64,000 bases of DNA from Neoakkermansia glycaniphila (GTDB taxonomy: Bacteria; Verrucomicrobiota; Verrucomicrobiia; Verrucomicrobiales; Akkermansiaceae), in assembly GCF_001683795.1 (NCBI RefSeq), contig NZ_LIGX01000040.1:1-64000 (forward strand). The letters run 5' to 3'. A program made the position numbers and the translations under genes. The notes under the pieces are model-generated. The model had not been told where the DNA came from, did not search any database, and saw only the letters and a list, made by a program, of their open reading frames with translations. Each line of letters starts with the position of its first letter. The stretch's first letter is position 1. Below, piece after piece: positions 8,401 through 17,360 of the stretch.

Positions 8401-11400
8401 TAAAATCCAGATCCCCCGTCGCGGCCAGTTCGGCGAACACCTGCATCTTCTTCAGGTAGGGATTCAGGGAGAACCTGTACTTGCTCGGCAGCGAACCCGC
8501 CACCGCCTGCGCCAGATGCATCGCGCTTCCGATCGCCACAATGGCCTTTTCCCGCTCGTCCGCCGCCAGATTGTCATATCGGTTCCACAGCTCGATACAG
8601 CGTTGAATATCCTCGTGGATCGTCCTCGTCAGCACTTCGTGCCCGCGCACCTTCTGGCTTGGCACCAGCAGCTCCTCGGCCAGCCCGAAATCTCCGCGCA
8701 CCGAAAACGACGTTCCGGGCATCCTCTGCTTCTCTTTCCACTTGACAAGATCCGCTGGCGTGTGTATCTTGTTTCCAGAGCCTTTCCTCACTGCTTGTCC
8801 GGGCAATTGGAGCCCGTGAGATACCAGTAGAGGACGGGCTTTTTTGATGTCTGCATACAGCATCGGGTGAGAGAAAAGAGCCCTCACATTCTCCTTGCCG
8901 TACACGCTCATGATGCGGTTCACCGTCACCTGATGCGCCTGCTCCGCCGATTTTGCATTGAGATGCACCACCACAAGCACATGGTCATCCCCTTCCTTCA
9001 GCTCCGTCAGAACCTCCAGCGAATTGCCGGATGCCACGGACTGGAACACGGCCAAAGGCGACGCCACGGCGTCAGGTATCCTCTCCATGGCTTCGCGCGT
9101 CACGGCGTGCTTCTCCTTCATCACCTTATCGATCACGCCCGGCGTAATCACCATGTCATGAGCCTTCGCCCCCAGCATCCGCAGCACGGAAGGAGTCGGG
9201 CAAACTTTCATATCTGCCGTCCGCTTCACAGTCTTCCCGTCGAAATAGGCATCCAGAGCGCCCTTCCATGCCGCCGCCACCTGCCCGGCATCCGGGAACT
9301 GCGAATCGTCATCTTCACGCCTGAGTGAAAACGTCGTTCCAGCCGTCGTCAGAGGCGAACCGTCCACACGTGACTTCCCGTCCCATGCCCGCGCCTGTTC
9401 CACCACCTCGCGGAATGCGGGCCAGTTCCTCACCTGCTCGATACTCTCCTTCAGCTTCATCACCGCATCCGGGTCGAAATCCTCGTTCATGGCATCCGAC
9501 TCCCTGATCAGCCTCCTTTCCAGCGCACGCATCTTCCGCTGCACATACTCCGCAGCACGCCGTGCATCCTCCCGCGTCGCCCCCTCTCCCAGTGCAGCCG
9601 TTGCCTGCATCGTCGCCACGGCAGCCTTCACGCCGCGCTCCAGCTCCTCCATGCCCACCTTCTGCAGGTCTTCGTTCCGGGGAGCGGCCGCAGCAAGGCG
9701 CTCGGCGGCCTTCATCGGCACACCCCCCGCCAGAACAGCTCGGTACAGCTCCTCCCCGGCCAGAGCGCCCACACGTGCAGCCTTCCCCAGGGATCCGGAT
9801 TCCAAACCGTGCGCCTTCAAGCCCGCCGCATCCAAACCGGCTTCGCGCACCGCCGCCGCCATGGCGAGCGGATCCTTCGTCCGGCGCGCGCCCTCGATCC
9901 CCTGGGCATTCACCTCCTCCTGCACCGCTGTCGCCATATCCTTCACCACGGCATCCTCCTCCGGAGCAGGTGCGGCAGCCTGTTCCACGGCCGCCATGCC
10001 GTCCTCTTCCTCGGCAGCCGCAGCAGCAAGCCCCATCTCCTTCAAGGCGGGAGCCGCGTAGGCGGTCGAGGCAGCAGCCACGGCCTTCCCATGCACCTCG
10101 GCAGCCGTCTTCACCTGCAAATCCTTGAAATACTCCGCCGTCCTCCCCGTGAACTCGTGAATAGATCTCACAAAATCCTTATTCAACTTCCCGGCGGCAT
10201 GCAGATCGTTGAACATCTTCCCCAGCTTGCACAGGGCATGGGCCCGGCGCATCATCCGGGCGAGCATCCGAAGAAAAGCCTTCAGCCAGTCGGAAATATT
10301 CAGCTTCTCCGAACGTGCCAGCAGATCGCTCTTCACCATCTTCGACACCGCCTCCGTCACCTGCGCCTCCGTCACATTGCCGGAATCGGGCAGGAAAGCG
10401 TTCGCCATACCCATCTCCTTCTGAAGAGCCCGAAAATGCCCTGCCCACCAGCCCAGGCTCCGGCCGTCCCGCTTCGACCGTTCAAACTCGTCTTCGATCA
10501 CCTCCTCCATCACATCCATCGCCCCGATCTCCCCGGCTGCGTAGCGCAGCAGAGTCTTACCGGAATCCATCATTCGCGTCCGATTCGCAGCGCTGCTGTA
10601 AATATGCCGGTCTGCGTAAGCGTCCCACTCCTCGTTCGTGAACCTCTCCTGCCCGGCAGCCAGCCGCGCCTCATCCAGCAGGGACCTCTCGCGGGAAAGC
10701 TTCTCCGCATCCCGCATCTTCTCCAGCTTCACGCGCTCGCCGAAAGCTTCCCCCATGCGCGCCGCCTGCCCCAGCGTCAAATCGGCATCGACGGCAGGAT
10801 CCACAATCTGTGAAACCATGTACTGCTTGTCGGCAGCCGCCTTGTCCATCCGAATCCGGGCCATCACGGCCAGCCTCTCCATACTCTCCTGAGTATCGGC
10901 CTGCCCCATATCCCGCACCTTCCAGTTCTCATCCGTCTTCAGCTTGCCGACCATCGCATTCGCCACCATGTTATCCCGCGCCATCAGCTCTCCGCGCATG
11001 AACTCATTCTCGAAAAGCGTCTGCATATAGCCCGTAGCCGTCTTATCGTCCAGCATGAACGGCGCAGCTTCCACCAGCTCCCCGGCCTCGTTGCGCACAC
11101 GCATCGTCATCTTCCACTTCCCGTCCTCCATCCTCTCCGCACGCGGCAGCATACCGTTCTCCACGGCATCCTCATACCCCGCCAGATCCTCCACCCACTC
11201 CATATCCTGCTCCATCGACGTGAACCCGACCCGGACATTCTGCATCAGCTCGTCCACGGATTTCCTCTGATTATCCGCCAGATACCTCCTCCCGAGCTGA
11301 AACTTCTCCTCCGGCTTCACCGTATTCGCCACCTCCACGGCCTGCTCCTCCGTCAGCCCCATCGCCTGCAGATTCTTCGGCTTCGTCGTCATCCACATCG

Positions 11401-13342
11401 CATCCCTCCGGTACCGGCCGAGATTCGCCCCGGCAAACATACCGCCCATCGCCATCATCGAAAACCACGTCCCCGTATCCAGCGTCAGATCGGCGCACTG
11501 CCTGTACACCTCCTGCGAAAGCGTACGCCGCCCGCCGTCTGCCGTGCGGGAAGTCGCATTGTCTTCCCCCAGCATCATCGCCAGATAATAGTCGCCCGGC
11601 ACCCCGGCCAGAATACCCGCGTACTCCTCGACCATCTCACCCAGCCCGGCGCGGCCGGTTGCCACGCCATACCTCAGCATCGCGCTCCCGTAGTGCGCCC
11701 TGCTCCACGCAATCTTCGCGCCGCTCGCATACCCCCACAGTTTGTTCAGGCGAAATGCCCGGCCCGTCGCAGCCTTCAAAGCCAGCGGATACTTCAGGGC
11801 AGCCTGCACGGCCTTCGTCTGCGCCACCTCCTTGAACAGCTTCCCGGCCCGCGGTCCGCCCCACCGCGTCACCTTCCCGATGCCGAACATGAACTCACTG
11901 CCCACCTCCACGCCGCCGATCAACATGCCGCGCAAAAGAGCGTTTCCCCCGCTGCTGCCATCCGCAATCAGTTCATCCATCCTGTCGTTCGTGCGAGACC
12001 CGAACATCAACCATGGTGACGCTTGGAAAGTAAGAGTGGAAGCCATGCCCTGCGCCAAAGTGTCCCGCCACTCGCCGTAAAACAAATCCTTCCTGGTAGA
12101 AGAAGTCTGCATATCCCGCACCATGCCAAGAAGATCATTCCTCACTTCCATTTCTTCCTGAGAAAGATTGTATTTCCTGTCATATTTCTCCAAGGCATGA
12201 TTCATCCTCTCCTGCGTCATCGATCCGTTTTCCACTCGTTTCTCCAGATCATACACAACCTGCCCGTGCATGCCTTTCTCGATCAAATCTGCAGTCGAAC
12301 CGAGAACATTTCCTAAAGTCGCCCCGATCTGCCGTAGAAAACCTGATTTTTCAAGAATGGCATCCAAAGGAATAATGCCATGTTTCAGGTATATTGTTCC
12401 AAGGCTTTCTCCTTCATACGGATTTTCCTTAACCGTAGTCACCCCCTCTTGAATCAGCTTCAATACTTCATCGTATGCTACCTGATCGCGTTTCTTGAGT
12501 TTCACAAGCTTCACAGCCAAATCGCTCAAATCCGACGGTCTCCACGCTTCATTCTTGAGACCTTCCATACCTACGGCAACGGATTTTTCCGGAAAAACAT
12601 CATCCAGAAAGGTATCAATACTCTCACGGCGTGCCCGCGCGAAATCGAACACCTCATACACATGAACCTGTACTTCCGGATCAAGGTCGGAAATGGATTC
12701 GTACACCGTATTCGCAGACTTTCCGGAAATAACCTCACGATAGATGCGTTTCTTCTCTTTCTCTACCGTCGCATTCAAGGCATCCACTCGCTGGCGATCC
12801 GCTTTGGACTGCTTCAAACGCTGGCCCAACACGGAAAACCACTCCGCATCATTCATCGAAAAAGGCATCCCGTACTCTTCTGCCATACGTGCATACCCGG
12901 CATCACCTGCGCCATAAACGGAATCCTTAATGTACCGAACGGCCACATGCTGTCGGTCTTCTTCAGAAAGCGCCAGAAACTCATCTGCATAGACCTCTCC
13001 ATGCAATGCAATCATATCCCATCTCATCCCCGGGTATTCTTTGGGATCGAGAAAAAGCACCTCAGCCTTCTGCGAAACAGCATCCACCCGCTCACGCTCC
13101 GCCTTCTCGCGCGGATCCCACCCCTCGCGGAACATCATCTGATCCTCGAAACGCGCCATCGGCGTAGCCGCGCCCTCCGCCGAAAAGAACCCGTCCCGCC
13201 CGGCATTGAACAACGCCCCGTAACCGGCAGCATCCAAATTATCCAAATCCACGGAATGCTCCACCAAACCGGAACGCTCCGCATTGAAACCCGTAAAAAC
13301 GGCCGTATTCGGCCCCGCCTGCTCGTCAATCGTCATATTCAT
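5438..13342 (-). CDS. Giant virion/ejection (large polyvalent) protein, 2634 aa
   Basis: Probable internal virion protein delivered with the DNA, like the large core proteins of short-tailed phages. Residues 93-195 form a domain shared with the prophage membrane protein at 34779-35945. Residues about 1340-1545 resemble the MuF-C/BECR-type nuclease-like module of phage polyvalent proteins (MVITPGVIDKVMKEKHAVT, TELKEGDDHVLVVVHLN, VNRIMSVYGKENV) and are bracketed by two similar linkers, GTTFSLR and GTSFSVR. An Ala/Glu-rich stretch lies near 1090-1140. Several hydrophobic Gly-rich segments near the C-terminus (for example VGVIGGAFGGTVGSAMLLGS) could insert in membranes. The start overlaps the stop of the lysozyme-bearing protein by ATGA, so both are made together. 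Function is inferred from size, position and architecture. Confidence 0.8.
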   Translation of the reverse strand: MNMTIDEQAGPNTAVFTGFNAERSGLVEHSVDLDNLDAAGYGALFNAGRDGFFSAEGAATPMARFEDQMMFREGWDPREKAERERVDAVSQKAEVLFLDPKEYPGMRWDMIALHGEVYADEFLALSEEDRQHVAVRYIKDSVYGAGDAGYARMAEEYGMPFSMNDAEWFSVLGQRLKQSKADRQRVDALNATVEKEKKRIYREVISGKSANTVYESISDLDPEVQVHVYEVFDFARARRESIDTFLDDVFPEKSVAVGMEGLKNEAWRPSDLSDLAVKLVKLKKRDQVAYDEVLKLIQEGVTTVKENPYEGESLGTIYLKHGIIPLDAILEKSGFLRQIGATLGNVLGSTADLIEKGMHGQVVYDLEKRVENGSMTQERMNHALEKYDRKYNLSQEEMEVRNDLLGMVRDMQTSSTRKDLFYGEWRDTLAQGMASTLTFQASPWLMFGSRTNDRMDELIADGSSGGNALLRGMLIGGVEVGSEFMFGIGKVTRWGGPRAGKLFKEVAQTKAVQAALKYPLALKAATGRAFRLNKLWGYASGAKIAWSRAHYGSAMLRYGVATGRAGLGEMVEEYAGILAGVPGDYYLAMMLGEDNATSRTADGGRRTLSQEVYRQCADLTLDTGTWFSMMAMGGMFAGANLGRYRRDAMWMTTKPKNLQAMGLTEEQAVEVANTVKPEEKFQLGRRYLADNQRKSVDELMQNVRVGFTSMEQDMEWVEDLAGYEDAVENGMLPRAERMEDGKWKMTMRVRNEAGELVEAAPFMLDDKTATGYMQTLFENEFMRGELMARDNMVANAMVGKLKTDENWKVRDMGQADTQESMERLAVMARIRMDKAAADKQYMVSQIVDPAVDADLTLGQAARMGEAFGERVKLEKMRDAEKLSRERSLLDEARLAAGQERFTNEEWDAYADRHIYSSAANRTRMMDSGKTLLRYAAGEIGAMDVMEEVIEDEFERSKRDGRSLGWWAGHFRALQKEMGMANAFLPDSGNVTEAQVTEAVSKMVKSDLLARSEKLNISDWLKAFLRMLARMMRRAHALCKLGKMFNDLHAAGKLNKDFVRSIHEFTGRTAEYFKDLQVKTAAEVHGKAVAAASTAYAAPALKEMGLAAAAAEEEDGMAAVEQAAAPAPEEDAVVKDMATAVQEEVNAQGIEGARRTKDPLAMAAAVREAGLDAAGLKAHGLESGSLGKAARVGALAGEELYRAVLAGGVPMKAAERLAAAAPRNEDLQKVGMEELERGVKAAVATMQATAALGEGATREDARRAAEYVQRKMRALERRLIRESDAMNEDFDPDAVMKLKESIEQVRNWPAFREVVEQARAWDGKSRVDGSPLTTAGTTFSLRREDDDSQFPDAGQVAAAWKGALDAYFDGKTVKRTADMKVCPTPSVLRMLGAKAHDMVITPGVIDKVMKEKHAVTREAMERIPDAVASPLAVFQSVASGNSLEVLTELKEGDDHVLVVVHLNAKSAEQAHQVTVNRIMSVYGKENVRALFSHPMLYADIKKARPLLVSHGLQLPGQAVRKGSGNKIHTPADLVKWKEKQRMPGTSFSVRGDFGLAEELLVPSQKVRGHEVLTRTIHEDIQRCIELWNRYDNLAADEREKAIVAIGSAMHLAQAVAGSLPSKYRFSLNPYLKKMQVFAELAATGDLDFTRDLVFTRDIIFQKTRELDSLRGKIDEGELEEMVKEYGERRLHEVVAHLLKKTDERLNRWGRDCVIVEIDRLLDRVKPQVDSRTMRQKKGLLSAAGYRRLQEIDKLMSYTQEEKEEALGVLEGAVQKAKDAGTASELADAEDRLAELALFGALHDMTMEQAAAVHAELSSFIQKERFAWDEVRDMRQARTRRILGKAIRLFGGRPSFNAVNLAKHRKSTLKDALTMDGVLLSMPHILQQLRKYPALEGLAGLMQARQAAAFQGIAAARRQRVEQVHALAKQYLGKKNWKAMNRLKEVHKTGISLQRIRMERVEIASQMVDVWLNKTPEEREAYRQEQEEAAAKADEKPTSENMEKMRTIPTERDVEELARWRKERDAREAVYRRELNEYEKATDEMRKTMKKPRPPKADNLVRLEYEGEMETVENFETSKDTALYIILMSEQAEYAGTLARQGFDAETIGKLKEWIGQDVLQFGYELRKLFKEQGDRIAAVYEATYGVPFPRVENYFAARFDVARMKSAEAEILQGMGAMQGGGKGFMKVRTFHNHDLDLRRGALSVFMEATEISDNWMFTQDIVSDWRAFLSDQDFANVLAVHLGEELYERLRRWVSMIETMGVRGAMSLGAADRVIGKLYGAKANAVLGFKLETMLRQTSAVLNGWAGDPSIGFAEWMKAMAMIRGKKTPMTVEKMLASPEMQTRFGGQLGLAERQMMLPTGEKANAVESMLQAGMSPMEYIDMRLNAMSMTAVYYVHYNRAKAKGMSEADCDLAGWAGVHGSIDMAAQPQNWMQKSELWNRLPSIAKPVLFMMSENINKAGLCLSLFRSGQYKKSVQVWFAYGILNTLVGILLDFIRDDPDEWEKRDWLGYVFAAAFGPLNGIPLVGEMLEGGVDYLLKLADIDMGVYVGSAGRGVVDLGGTRRAVEKMIDMMDGDKEGDFGEYVKQSIRLSSSVGVIGGAFGGTVGSAMLLGSALMNPVKTVTNFIHSRGWDD

Positions 13343-15624
13343 CCCTTGATCGCTTTAAGATTCCTGTTCACCCCGCTTACCCAGTGGGCATTCAGCCCGC
13401 CCGGATCATTCCCCGCGCCGATCGGCGCATACTTCGCCCCGATGGAAGCCACATCGCTCAGCCCCTTATCGATATAATTCCTCTTCAACTGCCTCGCCAT
13501 ATAAAAAACACTCTCCTCAACACTGCCGAACGTCCGCGGCCCTTTCGCATCGGAAACACCCATCGCATTCCGCTTATTCCGGAAAGCCGAACTCGTACCG
13601 TTCCCTGTCTCGTGCATGGCTATCGCCATCAGCAAATCCGGATCCACGCCGTACTTCCTCCCGGCCGCCGCAAAAACGGGTGCCAGCCGCTCAAGCCCCG
13701 TCCCTGCCGCCGCCTGCTTCAGCCTCTCCGCATTCACCTGCACAGACCGCCTATTCTGCACCCCCTTCATCACCTCCTGCTCGCCATACCGCGCACGCTC
13801 CTCCTCGGACTGCGGCCGGATCGACACCCGCGCACCTCCGGCCACCTTCGCCTCCCACCCCTTCACCGTCGCGGCCACACTCTCCGTCACCCCGACACCT
13901 CCACCCTCAGAACTCCCCACCACCGGCACGAGAATCACCTTCTTATCCGCCGTCTCCACCTCCATCATCAGCGGCGTATCTCCGTACGCATCCAGCACGG
14001 CCGCAGGCACCACAGCCCCGCGCACCGCCAAATCCTCCACATCGAACGTCTGCACCTGCGCCACCTGCTCCCTACGGGCAAACGGCACGCGGTCCGCCCG
14101 GTTGAACTCGCTGAACCTCCCCTGCTGCGCCGTCCTCATATTCTCCTCCTGCGCCTTCTGCCGCTCCAAAGCCTGCACCACCTCACCCGTCATCTTCTGC
14201 CCCGTCACCTCCGTCACCAAATCGTAAAACTTAAGCTTCTGCTGCATCTTCGTCGCCTTCTTACCCTCATCCGTCAGCCGGTAATTATTGAAAGCCTCCA
14301 GAATCAGCCTCTCATTGTGCGCCACCTCCTTCGCGGCGTCATCCTTCTGCACCGCAATCATATTCCCGTCCAGCCTCCGCTTATCCGCATCATCCCCATC
14401 CGCATACCTGTGGATATTTGTCTTCGGGTGCAGATAATTCATCCCCTTCAGAGAAGACATCGCATCGGAAGGATCGAACTTCCCGTACACAGCCGCCCCC
14501 GCCTCATCCATCAACTTCAACTTATCGGCAATCACATCCGCGCCAACCCCCATCGCCTCCCACTTCCGCTTGAACGCATCCTGATACTGCTGCATCTGCA
14601 CACTCCCCTTCGGAGCATCAGGGCACCGCACCGCATCCCACTCCATCGCGGAATAAACCTTGTTCCACGTATCTTCATCGATCCGGCCCTCATTCTTCCA
14701 AATCGAATTGATAATATCCAGCTCATCGGCCCTCCATGAACCTCCCTCGAAAGCCTTCCTCAAATCCTCCACCTTCCCGTTCCGGATAGCATCGCTCACC
14801 GCCACCGTCCCGTCACAATCCGCCATCTCCTGAGCATCCTTCAGCAAAGAATCATACTTCGCAGGCCCAACCGAACGAATCAGCTCATCACGATCCTCCG
14901 GCCGCGCCGCCTTCACCAGAAACTCCATCGCCCCCCGCTGCGTCTTCACCGCAGAAAACCACCCCTCGTAAGAACGCGCCTGCTCGCCCTCCCGCTGCGC
15001 CTTCTCCGCCTTCTGCCGGGAATCCGCAAACCGTGCGTGCATCGTCTGCACCCCCAGAAACTTCTCATCCGGCGTCAAATCAGGACGGGCAAGAATCGCC
15101 TGCTCCGCCTCCTCCAGCCGCCCCTGCCCCTCGTACACCTGCGCCAAAGCATCCAGCCCGGCAATCTTGCTCTTGCGGGCCACCTGCGCCCCGTACCCCT
15201 GAAGAGAAATAGCCTGTGCCGTCCGGATCTTCGCCAGCTCCAGCTCCATCTGAGGCCGCACCTCCGCAGGTGCCGACTCCATTGCCGCACTGTAAAACTC
15301 ATTCCACCTCTCCTCATACTCCGGCATGAAATTCTCGGCATCCAGCCTGTTCGCAAACCCCTTCTTCCCGTCCGTCATCAAACTGCTGTACATCAGCTCA
15401 GCCCCTGCCTTCGTCTGGAAAAGGGAAGCCTCAGCCTGCTCCCGTTGCCGGATCGCGTCCAGCTGCGCCAAATCCTGACTGGACTGCATCAAAGCGGAAG
15501 AAACATGCTTCAACCCTCCGGCCACCGCCTGCGCCCCCTGCAAATTGCCGGAAGCCGGAGAAACCGGCATAAACCTCACACCGCTCGAAGCATCACCGTA
15601 ACCGATCGCTACACCGTTTGACAT
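13339..15624 (-). CDS. Virion protein with C-terminal lysozyme/glucosaminidase-like domain
   Basis: 761 aa. The first ~620 residues are mostly helical and unrecognised. The last ~120 form a lysozyme-like fold: LERLAPVFAAAGRKYGVDPDLL, then MHETGNGTSSAF with candidate catalytic Glu672, then NAMGVSDAKGPRTF and YARQLKRNY-type segments as in phage-encoded muramidase/glucosaminidase domains. A particle-borne peptidoglycan hydrolase that opens the wall during DNA ejection is likely (the role of T7 gp16). The start at 15624 has a strong Shine-Dalgarno sequence (GGTGGAGGT) and lies 30 bp behind the repeated late element at 15655-15678. It is coupled to the giant protein by ATGA. Confidence 0.8.
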   Translation of the reverse strand: MSNGVAIGYGDASSGVRFMPVSPASGNLQGAQAVAGGLKHVSSALMQSSQDLAQLDAIRQREQAEASLFQTKAGAELMYSSLMTDGKKGFANRLDAENFMPEYEERWNEFYSAAMESAPAEVRPQMELELAKIRTAQAISLQGYGAQVARKSKIAGLDALAQVYEGQGRLEEAEQAILARPDLTPDEKFLGVQTMHARFADSRQKAEKAQREGEQARSYEGWFSAVKTQRGAMEFLVKAARPEDRDELIRSVGPAKYDSLLKDAQEMADCDGTVAVSDAIRNGKVEDLRKAFEGGSWRADELDIINSIWKNEGRIDEDTWNKVYSAMEWDAVRCPDAPKGSVQMQQYQDAFKRKWEAMGVGADVIADKLKLMDEAGAAVYGKFDPSDAMSSLKGMNYLHPKTNIHRYADGDDADKRRLDGNMIAVQKDDAAKEVAHNERLILEAFNNYRLTDEGKKATKMQQKLKFYDLVTEVTGQKMTGEVVQALERQKAQEENMRTAQQGRFSEFNRADRVPFARREQVAQVQTFDVEDLAVRGAVVPAAVLDAYGDTPLMMEVETADKKVILVPVVGSSEGGGVGVTESVAATVKGWEAKVAGGARVSIRPQSEEERARYGEQEVMKGVQNRRSVQVNAERLKQAAAGTGLERLAPVFAAAGRKYGVDPDLLMAIAMHETGNGTSSAFRNKRNAMGVSDAKGPRTFGSVEESVFYMARQLKRNYIDKGLSDVASIGAKYAPIGAGNDPGGLNAHWVSGVNRNLKAIKG

Positions 15625-15654
15625 ACCTCCACCTTACCAGAAAAAAATGCACCC

Positions 15655-15678
15655 CGGAACTGGCAGCAAACGACCAGA
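15655..15678 (-). repeat. Repeated late element, copy A
   Basis: Carries ACTGGCARCAAMCGACCAGA (variable bases R, M), an imperfect dyad with CTGG/CCAG ends. Other copies are at 23675-23700 and 46378-46402. Each lies upstream of the first gene of a minus-strand late unit, here the lysozyme-bearing virion protein. See findings. Confidence 0.7.
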
Positions 15679-15730
15679 GGCGCGAAGCATCCCGCCCCGC
15701 GCCTCCGCATCGTCATCCTGCCTCCCTGTA

Positions 15731-16582
15731 TCAGGAAACAAGCCCGGCGCGCACAAGCGCCGTCACGCCCGGCTCGCCCTTAATGTAATCATCGTGCAGG
15801 GGATCGCTCTCATCCGTAATAATTCGCATCGCCCTCTCCTTGCCGATCGCACCGCCCCCTTGGCTGCCCGGCGTCCCGATCGACTTCCGGCCGTCATCCT
15901 GCATGAACTGAGCCACATGGTGCATAATCTTCACGAACGCCGTATTATTCCGCAAAGCCATCGCCTCATCCGAATTCTCATCCAGCCCAAGACGCCCGGC
16001 CATCTGACTCCACGCCTGCCCGGCAGACTGCATCTTCGCAGCAAACTCATTGCCCCACGATCCCTTCAGCTCATTCACCCTCTTCTCCTGCTCGGCCGCC
16101 TGCTCCGCCACCTGCTTCTCGGCTGCCACGCGCTCCAGCTCCACCTGCTTATCCAGCATCGCCTGAAGCGCAGCCTTCGGCACATGGTGCTGATGCGCCA
16201 CATCGGCCAGAACCTTCACCTGCTCATCATTCCACTCCACGCCAGCGGGCAGATTATCCGGCTTCTTCAGCCCGTAGCCATCGGCATTCTCCGGCACTCC
16301 TGCCAGCCCGCGCCAGCGGGCCACCTCCTCCGGCGTCGCCCCCTCTCCTGGAACATGCGGCTGCTTGCTCTCAAGATGCCTGTAACTCTTCGCCAAATCC
16401 GCGGCAGACTTGAACTTGCCAAGCCCGGCATACTCCTCTCCGAACTGGTTATGCCAGCCATCGACGAACGAACCGTCCGCATTCACCCATGCGGCACTTC
16501 CTCCTCCACCGGCGCCTCCTGCGCCATTCCCATTAAGCAAAGGCGCACCACCCTTATTCTCATCATTATTCTGTGGATCCAT
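15731..16582 (-). CDS. Capsid scaffolding protein
   Basis: 283-aa scaffold that would direct procapsid assembly and then leave. It has the typical design: a disordered Asn/Gly-rich N-terminus, a conserved segment KFKSAADLAKSYRHLE, the pattern PENADGYGL, a long charged helical middle (AEKQVAEQAAEQEKRVNELK) and a C-terminal part ending in DPLHDDYIKGEPGVTALV. It lies two genes downstream of the portal, as in podoviruses. No Shine-Dalgarno sequence is seen; the leader is A/T-rich. Confidence 0.82.
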   Translation of the reverse strand: MDPQNNDENKGGAPLLNGNGAGGAGGGGSAAWVNADGSFVDGWHNQFGEEYAGLGKFKSAADLAKSYRHLESKQPHVPGEGATPEEVARWRGLAGVPENADGYGLKKPDNLPAGVEWNDEQVKVLADVAHQHHVPKAALQAMLDKQVELERVAAEKQVAEQAAEQEKRVNELKGSWGNEFAAKMQSAGQAWSQMAGRLGLDENSDEAMALRNNTAFVKIMHHVAQFMQDDGRKSIGTPGSQGGGAIGKERAMRIITDESDPLHDDYIKGEPGVTALVRAGLVS

Positions 16583-16613
16583 AAAAAATCAAAAAGTAAA
16601 AAGGTTAAAAAAG

Positions 16614-17126
16614 TTAAAGCCCATAGCAGAACTCAATCTTCGCAGCCGACTTGAAAACGGCGAAATTGGCTGGATTTCCCTCAGCATACCGCTCCCATTT
16701 CAGCATGAACTTAGCCTCCGGCAAATGCTCAAAATCCCACCGCAGCCATGCTGCATTGAAATTCATGCACAACTCATCGCGCGGCGGTGGTCCATCCACC
16801 TCATCCTCTCCCTCCGGCATCTTCTCATCAGGCAGCACACCGCCTTCTTCCTTCTTCTCCGGCTTCTCCGGCTTCTCATCAGGCGCACCGCCCTCCTTCG
16901 ACTCCTCCGGCTTATTCTCGCCGGAAAGCCCTGGCAAATCAGGCAGCAGGGAACCGCCGCCATCATCCCCGGAAGAACGTGCAGCCATCCACTCGGCCAA
17001 ACCGGCCGCATGCTTATTCCTCGCCTGAACGGAAACGAAATCCACCCCCACCTCCGAATTCACGCCGATCTTCTTCCCATCGAAGAAAATGGCACCGTCA
17101 TCTTTTATCTCGTATGTATTATTCAT
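16614..17126 (-). CDS. Hypothetical phage structural protein with acidic linker
   Basis: 170 aa, not recognised. A short N-terminal part (MNNTYEIKDDGAIFFDGKKIGV) is followed by an acidic Pro/Glu/Lys-rich linker (about 65-115) and a C-terminal aromatic-rich part (FNAAWLRWDFEHLP). It sits between the portal-adjacent small gene and the scaffold; its start overlaps the upstream stop by ATGA. A head or connector accessory role is inferred from position only. Confidence 0.7.
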   Translation of the reverse strand: MNNTYEIKDDGAIFFDGKKIGVNSEVGVDFVSVQARNKHAAGLAEWMAARSSGDDGGGSLLPDLPGLSGENKPEESKEGGAPDEKPEKPEKKEEGGVLPDEKMPEGEDEVDGPPPRDELCMNFNAAWLRWDFEHLPEAKFMLKWERYAEGNPANFAVFKSAAKIEFCYGL

Positions 17127-17350
17127 TGGGAAAACTTCTTCATCATCATCATCACCTCATACACCACCGACTTCCGCCCATCGGCGAACGCCGCCTGCAC
17201 CGGCTCGCTCGTCGCAGCGAACGAAGGCACACCGTACCCAGTCCGCTCCTTCAGAAACTCCAGCACCGCCTCCCCTTCAGGCGAAGAGAAAAGCGAGTGA
17301 ACCCGCTTCTCCCCCTCCTCCAGCTTCATCAATCTCTCATTCTTGTTCAT
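17123..17350 (-). CDS. Small portal-adjacent protein
   Basis: 75 aa. The C-terminal AFADGRKSVVYEVMMMMKKF resembles the G-[RK]-x-V motif of Bbp19-like phage proteins, which usually lie next to a podovirus portal, as here. Function is unknown. It is coupled to the next gene by ATGA. Confidence 0.65.
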   Translation of the reverse strand: MNKNERLMKLEEGEKRVHSLFSSPEGEAVLEFLKERTGYGVPSFAATSEPVQAAFADGRKSVVYEVMMMMKKFSQ

Positions 17351-17360
17351 GGTAAAAAAA

